NCBI GenBank assembly: GCA_910575665.1
Contig: CAJTFB010000018.1
Coordinates: 1-64,000, forward strand
DNA from: Eubacteriaceae bacterium
Lineage (GTDB): Bacteria > Bacillota > Clostridia > Lachnospirales > Lachnospiraceae
Direction of reading: 5' to 3'
DNA: 64,000 nucleotides
Every line of letters begins with the position of its first letter. Position 1 is the stretch's first letter. A program made the position numbers and the translations under genes. The notes under the pieces were generated by a model. That model did no database searches. It was not told the origin of the DNA and was given only the letters and a program-made list of their open reading frames with translations. Positions 16,283 through 24,211 of this stretch are shown here, piece after piece.

Positions 16283-17305
16283 TTATTTCCCTTGATCACA
16301 AGTACAAAGAAATAACCGCTCTTGATTGTCGGCTATATCTGACTTACCCGTTGTAAAAGCTTTATAATTTTCCGAAAATACTTTTACTTCCCCTTTGTCT
16401 TTTAATATTCTATAAATGTCATCATCTGAAATTTTTGCATTGGAACGATCATCTCCCTTTGTCGCCATATTGTTATAAGAAAGCAAAATATAGCGACAGT
16501 CAAGGTTTTTAATCAGATCCTCAAATGCCTCCGCTGCACTTTTGGTACAATATCGGCTCTTTAATTGGCTTCGATCCATCTTCTTGGCAACACCAAATAC
16601 TTCCGGTTTTTCCCACCGCGCCACATTTTCCAGCAAATGATATGCATCACAGTATTGTCTGGAATTATACGGCGGATCTATGTAAACTAGGTCTGCTGCT
16701 ATGTCCCTGGCCAGCTCATTCGAATCCACATTAAAGCATTGATTATTCGGATTATTCACTTCGCTTATCTCCGGCAAATGCAGTTCAAGATGTGCATCGA
16801 ATTCAACACCTCGCCGATAGGCGTCATAATGTCCACAGGTTTTGGCTATTTTATCCATGGCATAAAGTAAAGAAGTTATCAAAATCGCCCGTTCCCTAAA
16901 ATTAATTCTGCCCTGCTCATATTTGTCCTCTATGTCTTCTCTTATAAAACCTATTTTTGCACAATCCTCCAAACTAAAATAGGTATTAGCAAAATTTTGA
17001 GTCATATAGTTTTCTTCCGTTCCCTGCCCAGCATTGTAAACATCGATCATATTTTCCAACAGATCTTTATGATAGGGCTCAGCAGAAAACCAGGCATAAT
17101 TGGAAATATAATTACTATACAAAATATCGTTTGTTATCAACTGTTTCTCTTGAAATGCAGATGCAACCACTCCTGTTCCTGCAAAAATATCCACAATTGT
17201 ATTTACATCTTCACACTCGTCTTCTACCACTTTCTGGATGAATGGAAGCAAACGATATTTATTTCCAAGATACCGTCTATTGTTAATTTTAGTGGTTTTA
17301 GCCAT
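16283..17305 (-). CDS. D12-class DNA adenine methyltransferase (second of a pair)
   Basis: NNRRYLGNKYRLLPFI and TIVDIFAGTGVVA form the SAM-binding region, and LVYIDPPYNSRQYCDAYH holds the DPPY catalytic motif. This FokI/DpnA-like subfamily differs clearly from its neighbour, as expected if each enzyme modifies one strand of a non-palindromic site. It is the first gene of the operon, so methylation would begin before the endonuclease appears. Start and stop spacing fit co-translation with the second methylase. Confidence 0.87.
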   Translation of the reverse strand: MAKTTKINNRRYLGNKYRLLPFIQKVVEDECEDVNTIVDIFAGTGVVASAFQEKQLITNDILYSNYISNYAWFSAEPYHKDLLENMIDVYNAGQGTEENYMTQNFANTYFSLEDCAKIGFIREDIEDKYEQGRINFRERAILITSLLYAMDKIAKTCGHYDAYRRGVEFDAHLELHLPEISEVNNPNNQCFNVDSNELARDIAADLVYIDPPYNSRQYCDAYHLLENVARWEKPEVFGVAKKMDRSQLKSRYCTKSAAEAFEDLIKNLDCRYILLSYNNMATKGDDRSNAKISDDDIYRILKDKGEVKVFSENYKAFTTGKSDIADNQERLFLCTCDQGK

Positions 17306-17400
17306 TTGTATTACCTCTTACTATGTTCTTTTCTTACAATAAAGTATATCACATCTGTCCTCTGTTCTCAATTATTGTTTCCCGCCTCATCTTTTCGGAT

Positions 17401-17429
17401 TTGATTCCCGAAGGTTTTTCTGTTATACT
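17401..17429 (+). promoter_or_regulatory. Promoter of thiW-thiM
   Basis: TTGATT (17401-17406), a 17-base spacer and TATACT (17424-17429) precede thiW. The ~80-base leader has one small hairpin (around 17438-17458) but none of the conserved thiamine-pyrophosphate riboswitch sequences. Confidence 0.6.
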
Positions 17430-17508
17430 TAGCACGACAGTGCGAGTTCGCGCCGTCAAGCTAGTCAAATGACACAAAACAAGAACTGAGCAGAACGGAG
17501 AATAACCA

Positions 17509-18000
17509 ATGAATCTAAAAAAATCATGCTTTACCGCATTTATGTCATGTATCAGCTTTATCTTGTCAACCTTCGTATCTTTTCCTTTTGTCGTACCCTT
17601 TCAGCACTGCTGTAATGTAATCTGCGCGGTGATCCTCGGTCCGATTTATGGATTCGTCTCCGCACTGATCACCGGGTGTATAAGGATGCTTCTGACTGGC
17701 AGGCCTGTTACTGCCATCATTGGAGCTGTCATAGGCGCTCTGTTATCAGGACTGTTTTATATCATTTCTAAAAAAATGATTCTGGCGGTAGCTGGGGAGA
17801 TCATCGGCACCGGATTGATCAGCGCCCTTTTGAGCTATTATGTCATGAAATATGGTTTTGGCGTAAGCCTCTCCACCCCTCTCTACTATATTCCACTGTT
17901 TATGCCCGCCTGCATCACAGGGGCATTTCTGGGATATACCATATTGATCCTTCTAAAAAGATCTGGCTCATTAACGAAAATACGGGAGATGTTAAAATGA
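17509..18000 (+). CDS. thiW: ThiW-type ECF transporter S component
   Basis: This 163-residue, very hydrophobic protein has about five or six membrane segments and the pattern VICAVILGPIYGFVSALITG typical of ECF substrate-binding (S) subunits. ThiW proteins bind the thiazole precursor of thiamine. The gene overlaps thiM by four bases (ATGA), and ThiM phosphorylates that thiazole. No ATPase or T subunit is encoded here; the ecfA1-ecfA2-ecfT set at 32.8-35.4 kb probably powers it, as in group II ECF transporters. Confidence 0.82.
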   Translation: MNLKKSCFTAFMSCISFILSTFVSFPFVVPFQHCCNVICAVILGPIYGFVSALITGCIRMLLTGRPVTAIIGAVIGALLSGLFYIISKKMILAVAGEIIGTGLISALLSYYVMKYGFGVSLSTPLYYIPLFMPACITGAFLGYTILILLKRSGSLTKIREMLK

Positions 18001-18818
18001 CTGAGGAAGATTTGATCATCAAAAATATAAATAAAATGGAACCAATGATTCACTCCATAACCAATACCATCACCATCAATGACTGTGCCAATATCCTCCT
18101 GGCAGCTGGAGGACACGCCACGATGGCATCCGATCCGGCAGAAGCTGCTGAGATGACCTCACACAGCGATGGTCTTGTATTAAATCTGGGAGCAGTTTCC
18201 TCTTTGGAATCGATGCTGGCAGCGGGGAAGGAGGCCAACCGTCTGGGACATCCTGTCGTCCTGGATCCGGTGGCTGCCGGCGCCACTTCCCTCCGAAAAA
18301 ATGCCTGTCAGCGTCTTTTATCAGAGCTGCGCTTTTCCGCCATCCGGGGCAACGCCTCAGAGATCAGCACTCTTTCTGATCTCCTCACGAATTCGGCAGA
18401 CACTGCAAAATCTTTTGTGGATGCCCCGGAAGCAGAGATCATGCAGGAGAAAAATCTGGAGACCTGTCGTGAGAAAGCCAGCTGTCTATCCCGGTATACA
18501 GATGCCTTTATCGTGGTCTCTGGAAAAGAGGATCTGGTGGTACACCAAGGCCAATGCGAGATGATTCGGGGAGGCTCTCCTCTCTCCGCCCAGATCACCG
18601 GCAGCGGCTGTATGCTCACCGAACTGATCTGCCTATGTATGGCCGCAAATCCCGAAGATCATTGGAGTGCGGTCTACACTGCAGTTCATCAGATGAACCT
18701 TGCCGCCGAAAAAGCAGCCCGGAAAACCCAGGCTGCCGATGGGGGAACCATGTCCTTCCGAATGTATCTCATAGATGAGATCAGCAAACAGTTTACAGGT
18801 GGAGTACCCTGTCTCTGA
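17997..18818 (+). CDS. thiM: Hydroxyethylthiazole kinase
   Basis: The enzyme phosphorylates 4-methyl-5-(2-hydroxyethyl)thiazole for thiamine salvage. IHSITNTITINDCANILLAAG near the N-terminus (residues ~17-37) and the late motif ITGSGCMLTEL, with the catalytic Cys region, are characteristic; the size (273 residues) is normal. It is co-translated with thiW. Its last 26 bases overlap the 3' end of nrdD on the other strand, so the two transcripts are complementary at their tails. Thiamine phosphate synthase is not in the window. Confidence 0.92.
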   Translation: MTEEDLIIKNINKMEPMIHSITNTITINDCANILLAAGGHATMASDPAEAAEMTSHSDGLVLNLGAVSSLESMLAAGKEANRLGHPVVLDPVAAGATSLRKNACQRLLSELRFSAIRGNASEISTLSDLLTNSADTAKSFVDAPEAEIMQEKNLETCREKASCLSRYTDAFIVVSGKEDLVVHQGQCEMIRGGSPLSAQITGSGCMLTELICLCMAANPEDHWSAVYTAVHQMNLAAEKAARKTQAADGGTMSFRMYLIDEISKQFTGGVPCL

Positions 18819-20970
18819 TCTCCTGAGTGCGACCCTGGTTCCAGAACTGAGTTCCAATATAACCACAAGTTCGCCTCGCCACAAAAAGTTTGGTCTGATC
18901 ATGGCAGCCACAGTTCGGGCACTGCCACATTAGCTTGCCAGAGTCATCTTCTTTGACCACCACTTCGCCAGAATAGCCACATTCCTCACAGAAATCACTC
19001 TTTGTATTCAACTCCGCATACATGATATTTTCATAAATATGGCGCATAACAGAGAGGACGGCCGGAATATTATCCTGCATATTCGGCACCTCTACATAGC
19101 TGATCGCCCCTCCCGGTGACAGCTTCTGGAACTCAGATTCAAAACTAAGCTTACTAAACGCATCGATTTCTTCTGTCACATGGATATGATAGCTGTTGGT
19201 GATATAATTTTTATCCGTCACACCCTGAATCACACCGAAACGTTTCTGCAGGCACTTGGCAAACTTATAGGTGGTAGATTCCATCGGTGTTCCATATACA
19301 GAATAGCTGATATGCTCTTGTACCTTCCACTCTCTGCATTTGTCATTCAGACGCTTCATCACCGCCAGGGCAAACTCCCTCGCTTCCTGATCCGTGTGGG
19401 ATTTTCCCGTCATCCGCACACACATTTCATACAGTCCCGCATAGCCGAGAGAGATGGTGGAATAACCATCATACAGCAGTTTATCGATTTTTTCTCCCTT
19501 CCCCAGCCTCGCCAGTGCTCCGTGCTGCCATAAGATTGGCGCCACATCCGATACCGTTCCCTTTAACCTTTCATGACGACAGCGCAGCGCCCGGTGGCAC
19601 AGCTCCAGCCTCTCATCTAATATTTTCCAGAACTTATCCATATTACCATAGGAAGAACACGCCACATCCACGAGATTTATCGTCACAACTCCCTGATTAA
19701 ACCGGCCATAATATTTATGACTTCCATCCGGATTTCTCTGCCCGTCCTCCACCGTGAGGAATGAGCGACAGCCCATGCAAGTATACACATCTCCCTGCTT
19801 TAGCTGACGCATCACTTTGGCAGATATATAATCTGGCACCATTCGTTTTGCCGTACACTTCGCAGCCAGTTGTGTCAGATACCAGAACTCAGAATCCTCT
19901 TTTATATTATCCTCATCCAGTACATAGATCAGCTTGGGAAATGCCGGTGTGATCCACACCCCTTTTTCATTTTTTACTCCCTGGATACGCTGACTCAATA
20001 CTTCTTCGATCAACAGCGCCAGATCGTGGCGTGTCTGTCCCTCCACCTCGTCCAGATACATAAACATCGTGACAAAAGGCGCTTGTCCGTTACAGGTCAT
20101 CAACGTAATCAACTGATACTGGATCGTCTGAATCCCTCGCTTAATCTCATCGGCAAGTCTCTTCTTTACAATTTCTTCCAGTTTCGTGTCATTGGAGGAA
20201 AGACCAAGGGACTCAAATTCCTCCTGCACTTCCTTTCTCAGCTTCTTTCGGCTGATGTCCACAAAAGGAGCCAGATGGGCTAGGGAAAAAGATTGTCCAC
20301 CATACTGGTTGCTCGCCACTTGCGCCACGATCTGGGTGGTCACATTACATGCTGTATAAAAGGAATGCGGTTTTTCGATCAAAGTATCGCTGATCACCGT
20401 ACCATTCTGAAGCATATCCTCTAGATTGATCAGATCACAGTTATGCTCTTTCTGAGCATAATAATCCGAGTCATGAAAATGGATGATACCCTCCTTATGG
20501 GCATCCACAATCTCCTTCGGCAGCAGAAGACGCATCGTCAGATCTTTACTGACCTGCCCCGCCATATAATCGCGCTGAGTAGAGTTGATGCTGGCATCTT
20601 TATTGGAATTTTCCTGATTGACCTCTTCGTTGTTGCACTCAATGAGAGACAGGATCTCACTGTCCGTCGTATTGGCTTTTCTGGCGATCTCACGCTGGTA
20701 ACGGTAACGCACATACTTCTGTGCGATCTCATAACCGCCTTCCTTCATGATTCCGACCTCTACCATATCCTGTATACTTTCCACATTGACAGCATGGGAA
20801 GCGCTTTCAATTTGATCCGATACCTGGTTCGTCACATCTGCAATCTGAAGCAGCGACAGGCTTTTGTGTTCCTCCACCTCTTTATTCGCTTTCTGAATTG
20901 CATTACTGATCTTCTCTGGATTAAACTCTACTTCTTCTCCGTTTCGCTTGATAACCCTTGTCCTACTCAT
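18793..20970 (-). CDS. nrdD: Anaerobic ribonucleoside-triphosphate reductase
   Basis: This oxygen-sensitive class III enzyme makes deoxynucleotides from NTPs. It begins with an ATP-cone regulatory domain (VIKRNGEEVEFNPEKI, residues ~1-90), followed by the large glycyl-radical barrel. Near the C-terminus are a zinc site (ECGYSG and CPNCG) and the radical region RRTCGYIGTQFWNQGRTQEI. The start at 20970 fits conservation of the ATP-cone; an upstream TTG start is unlikely. GGAG lies 11 bases before, a slightly long gap. The activase gene nrdG, often next door, is absent here. An NrdR box overlaps its transcription start. Confidence 0.93.
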   Translation of the reverse strand: MSRTRVIKRNGEEVEFNPEKISNAIQKANKEVEEHKSLSLLQIADVTNQVSDQIESASHAVNVESIQDMVEVGIMKEGGYEIAQKYVRYRYQREIARKANTTDSEILSLIECNNEEVNQENSNKDASINSTQRDYMAGQVSKDLTMRLLLPKEIVDAHKEGIIHFHDSDYYAQKEHNCDLINLEDMLQNGTVISDTLIEKPHSFYTACNVTTQIVAQVASNQYGGQSFSLAHLAPFVDISRKKLRKEVQEEFESLGLSSNDTKLEEIVKKRLADEIKRGIQTIQYQLITLMTCNGQAPFVTMFMYLDEVEGQTRHDLALLIEEVLSQRIQGVKNEKGVWITPAFPKLIYVLDEDNIKEDSEFWYLTQLAAKCTAKRMVPDYISAKVMRQLKQGDVYTCMGCRSFLTVEDGQRNPDGSHKYYGRFNQGVVTINLVDVACSSYGNMDKFWKILDERLELCHRALRCRHERLKGTVSDVAPILWQHGALARLGKGEKIDKLLYDGYSTISLGYAGLYEMCVRMTGKSHTDQEAREFALAVMKRLNDKCREWKVQEHISYSVYGTPMESTTYKFAKCLQKRFGVIQGVTDKNYITNSYHIHVTEEIDAFSKLSFESEFQKLSPGGAISYVEVPNMQDNIPAVLSVMRHIYENIMYAELNTKSDFCEECGYSGEVVVKEDDSGKLMWQCPNCGCHDQTKLFVARRTCGYIGTQFWNQGRTQEIRDRVLHL

Positions 20971-21028
20971 GATTACAATTTCTCCAATCCTACTAAACAA
21001 CTGAATATAGTATTTTTTTATCTTTCAA

Positions 21029-21044
21029 ACACAAGATGTTGTGT
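21029..21044 (-). promoter_or_regulatory. NrdR box in the nrdD promoter
   Basis: The 16-base palindrome ACACAAGATGTTGTGT fits the NrdR operator consensus at 14 positions by eye. It lies just downstream of the -10 box, where a bound repressor would block transcription. I did not find the second box usually seen about three helical turns away. Confidence 0.65.
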
Positions 21045-21047
21045 TCT

Positions 21048-21076
21048 ATCATATCACTCCACGGTATAGATGTAAA
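21048..21076 (-). promoter_or_regulatory. nrdD promoter
   Basis: On the minus strand: TTTACA at 21076-21071, a 17-base spacer, and TATGAT at 21053-21048. Transcription would start near 21041, inside the NrdR box. Confidence 0.6.
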
Positions 21077-21112
21077 GAGGATTTCGGAAAAAAATTAGAT
21101 TCCATTATCTTC

Positions 21113-22885
21113 CTACAAAATCCCTACCTTTTTTAGTAAAAATTCTCCATTTGTTGTCTTGGCCACCCCTTCTTGAAGTGTATAGTTAAAATACATCTCA
21201 TCATCAAGATATTCTTCACAGAAACTGTAATTTTTTATTCCCTCGGCTCCCTTTTGCTGTTCACAGATCTCAAGGTCATGGGTCGTAATTATGCCGCAAC
21301 ACCCCTGCTGGCAAAGCTTTTGTATGACGCCCTCGGCTCCCTTTCTGCGATCCACGGAATTTGTCCCACGAAAGATTTCATCAATCAGAAAATATACCAG
21401 TTCCGCTTCACCCGCCACATCGATAATCTGTCGAATCCGAAGCAGTTCAGAATAAAATGTAGAGATTCCCTCTGTGGTGCGGTCCACGATCCGCATAGAA
21501 GTCATGATCCGGGGACAACCACAGCTCATAGCTTTCGCACACACATAGCTCCCCGCCCTCGCCAGAACCATATTGATACCGACGGTGCGCATAAACGTAC
21601 TCTTCCCAGACATATTAGAGCCGGAAAGGATCACAATGCCATCCTCCATCTCAAAATCATTGCATACCCGATCCTTATTGGACAATAACGGATGTCCCAG
21701 TTGCACCCCGCGAAAACCTTTGTTTTCCTCTGTCACTTTCGGCGCGCACATCTGGTCGCAGCTGCGCAGCAGATTGGCAAAACTTAGATAGCACTCCATC
21801 TCTCCCAGTGCTCCAAACCAATCCTCCACTTTTTCTCCATAAACTTTTTTCCAGTTCTGCAGATCATAGGCATTTTTATAACTCCATAAAAAAGTGATAT
21901 TCAGCAGAAGATCCGAGAGCAGATTGTAACACCAGCCCACATTCCGGGAAATATGCGCCAATTCATCCATTCCCTTCTGGGCTTCCGTCAATATCTCTTG
22001 CAGTTCCTTTCCCCTCACCACAGTGAATTTCCTGGATAGTACTTCCCTGACTGCCAGGTTATAGGGCATGATCTTCCGTGACGCTTTGCGCAGCTGTTCC
22101 AGATAACGCCGGGTTCTATATTCTCCCAGTCTCCACAAACAGAATTGGATAAAAAGAAGAGTCCCCAGCAAGGCAAATCCCGTATTTGTGCGAAAGCATA
22201 CTAGATAACCGCAGGCAACTATCGTCAGTCCCCGCATGACATTCAGTAATACAGAAAACCACCTGCTGCCGGAAAAGGGCTCCTGGTCCTTCAACTGCTC
22301 CAAAAGCCCAGCTGTCTCCTCTCCAGTATCAATCTGAGAAAAGACATATTCCATATGAGCTGCCCCTTCATAATCCTCACCGATTTCATAGATCATCTGC
22401 TGTCTTTTTTTTATCTCCTCTATCGAATACTCCGGTGAGAGAAGATCTTCTGCCAATTTCTTGCGCCCATGAAAGGTGTGAGTACAATTTATATATTGAA
22501 ACAGAGAGCGTTTCCCGATGATATCCAGATCCTGTGCATAAGGATGTTCTTCTCCTGCCAGATCTCCCCCATCATCTTCCCCCTCCTGCCACTCTCCTAG
22601 CAACCGTTTCCTGTCCCTGCGCGCTATGTTGCAGATAACCTTCTTCTGCTGAATCTCGTCCAGGACCCGATTGTGCCATATCAGGGAAAAGAAAAACAGC
22701 ACCAGCTGTGCCGCCGCCACAATGCCCCAGCCCAAATAGTTAGAAGTGAAGCATAACTTGACGCCGGTAAAAACCAGTGCTGCAAATAATACTAATTTTA
22801 CAATTCCCAAAAAATTACTTTTTAGACTCCTTTTTTCTATCTCATTTTCAAAATCTCGGATGATCTTATTCAGTCTCTGTTCCAT
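21113..22885 (-). CDS. Membrane-anchored MutS-family ATPase
   Basis: The C-terminal half is a MutS-type ABC ATPase: Walker A LSGSNMSGKSTFMRT, the conserved TEGISTFYSEL block, and Walker B LIDEIFRGTNS. The N-terminus lacks the mismatch-recognition domain. Instead it has two membrane segments (about residues 25-70), with further hydrophobic stretches around 210-255. Such short MutS relatives are found in Firmicutes and Bacteroidetes, and their role is unclear; the anchor argues against ordinary mismatch repair. ATG at 22885 follows GGGAGG closely. It sits between nrdD and an alpha-galactosidase gene, with no obvious functional link. Confidence 0.82.
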   Translation of the reverse strand: MEQRLNKIIRDFENEIEKRSLKSNFLGIVKLVLFAALVFTGVKLCFTSNYLGWGIVAAAQLVLFFFSLIWHNRVLDEIQQKKVICNIARRDRKRLLGEWQEGEDDGGDLAGEEHPYAQDLDIIGKRSLFQYINCTHTFHGRKKLAEDLLSPEYSIEEIKKRQQMIYEIGEDYEGAAHMEYVFSQIDTGEETAGLLEQLKDQEPFSGSRWFSVLLNVMRGLTIVACGYLVCFRTNTGFALLGTLLFIQFCLWRLGEYRTRRYLEQLRKASRKIMPYNLAVREVLSRKFTVVRGKELQEILTEAQKGMDELAHISRNVGWCYNLLSDLLLNITFLWSYKNAYDLQNWKKVYGEKVEDWFGALGEMECYLSFANLLRSCDQMCAPKVTEENKGFRGVQLGHPLLSNKDRVCNDFEMEDGIVILSGSNMSGKSTFMRTVGINMVLARAGSYVCAKAMSCGCPRIMTSMRIVDRTTEGISTFYSELLRIRQIIDVAGEAELVYFLIDEIFRGTNSVDRRKGAEGVIQKLCQQGCCGIITTHDLEICEQQKGAEGIKNYSFCEEYLDDEMYFNYTLQEGVAKTTNGEFLLKKVGIL

Positions 22886-22936
22886 GTATCCTCCCTGCCA
22901 CAGCAGCACAAAAAATTTTATGACTCTGCTCGCTGT

Positions 22937-24193
22937 TTAGTCACACTTTAATAAGAGACAGCCATGGGCTGGAATCTCTTTCTTCTCATTTAGAGAAAGC
23001 GCCTCTCCCTCCCAGAGATCCTCTGCCCTTCCAGATGCATGACTGAGATATTCCTCCGGCACCACAGCCACCTTGTCCTCACTTATATTAAATACCGCAA
23101 GATAATGGGAAGAATCCTCTGTGCTCTCTGACTGCCATAGGATCACCTGCTCATCTCGGAAAATCTCCCTCGCCCCTTTCGATCCTTCCAGCAGTCCCAG
23201 CACCTCGTCATTGTTCAACAGAGATAATGTCCAGTCATCCAGCTTGGGAAGCTCTGCTCCCAGCATAAGCGGTGAACGGAACATACACCAGAGCGTCATC
23301 ATCGTCCTCTGCTCCGTCTTGGAGAAATTGGTCTGCCTCTCATCCTCAAAACCTTTTCCTAACCAACCCAAAGGCAGCATATCGCAGTCTGGGTACCCCC
23401 CGTCTTTCACCTGTTCTTGCCAATTTCTACAGCGGTCGAACATATCCCTGAGAGAGTCCCAATGATCCCAGAAATCATCGGTAATCCGCCACATATTGGC
23501 ATTTTTATGATAATGCTCCGCCCATTCTAACAATGCTGGTCCCGGCGACAAACTGAGAACGATATCCCTGCCACAATTTTCAATGGCTTTATGGAGCATC
23601 GCGATCTCCTCTTTGGCAGATTCCGCATCGCCACGACAGATGTCGTCACATTTTACAAAATCCACTCCCCATTGAGCATACAGCGCCATGAGGGAATCGT
23701 AATATTCCTGTGCCCCTTCTTCTCCTGGAATCACCCCATACATATCTGGATTCCACGGGCAGATGGAATAGGGACTGGCGATCTCATTTGCCCTGCGCTC
23801 TGTCCCAAGAATCTTGGAATGGTTATGGGCTGCGATACGGGGAATTCCCCGCATGATATGAATACCAAACTTAAGTCCCAATCCATGTACATATTCTGCC
23901 AGGGGGGCAAATCCCCGCCCTCCGACAGAAGACGGAAAACGCTGGGGACAGGGAAGGAGTCTGGAATACTCATCCATCTCCACCTCCCAAAATGGGATAT
24001 ACTGGTGTTTATCCCGCTGGCTTCCGGCATCATAGGAATACCATTCGATATCTACCACCACATATTCCCAGCCATGGGATTTGAGATGTTCTGCCATATA
24101 ATCTGCATTTGCTTTTACCTGGTCTTCTGTCACCGTTGTATCATAATAATCGTAACTGTTCCAGCCCATCGGCGGTTTTTTTAACTCCAACAT
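22937..24193 (-). CDS. GH27 alpha-galactosidase
   Basis: The start KPPMGWNSYDYYD is the GH27 signature. DFVKCDDIC carries the catalytic nucleophile Asp and WRITDDFWD the acid/base Asp of the family. There is no signal peptide, so it acts inside the cell, probably on imported alpha-galactosides such as those from plant oligosaccharides; no transporter for them is nearby. Length (418 residues) is typical for a bacterial GH27 with a C-terminal beta domain. A closely related isomaltodextranase or alpha-N-acetylgalactosaminidase activity is possible. Confidence 0.85.
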   Translation of the reverse strand: MLELKKPPMGWNSYDYYDTTVTEDQVKANADYMAEHLKSHGWEYVVVDIEWYSYDAGSQRDKHQYIPFWEVEMDEYSRLLPCPQRFPSSVGGRGFAPLAEYVHGLGLKFGIHIMRGIPRIAAHNHSKILGTERRANEIASPYSICPWNPDMYGVIPGEEGAQEYYDSLMALYAQWGVDFVKCDDICRGDAESAKEEIAMLHKAIENCGRDIVLSLSPGPALLEWAEHYHKNANMWRITDDFWDHWDSLRDMFDRCRNWQEQVKDGGYPDCDMLPLGWLGKGFEDERQTNFSKTEQRTMMTLWCMFRSPLMLGAELPKLDDWTLSLLNNDEVLGLLEGSKGAREIFRDEQVILWQSESTEDSSHYLAVFNISEDKVAVVPEEYLSHASGRAEDLWEGEALSLNEKKEIPAHGCLLLKCD

Positions 24194-24211
24194 TGTTCTC
24201 TTTTCCTTTCC

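Noticed and set aside
17430-17508. TPP riboswitch before thiW-thiM
   Set aside because: The conserved CTGAGA and ACCTGATCTGG-type sequences are absent; only a small hairpin is seen.
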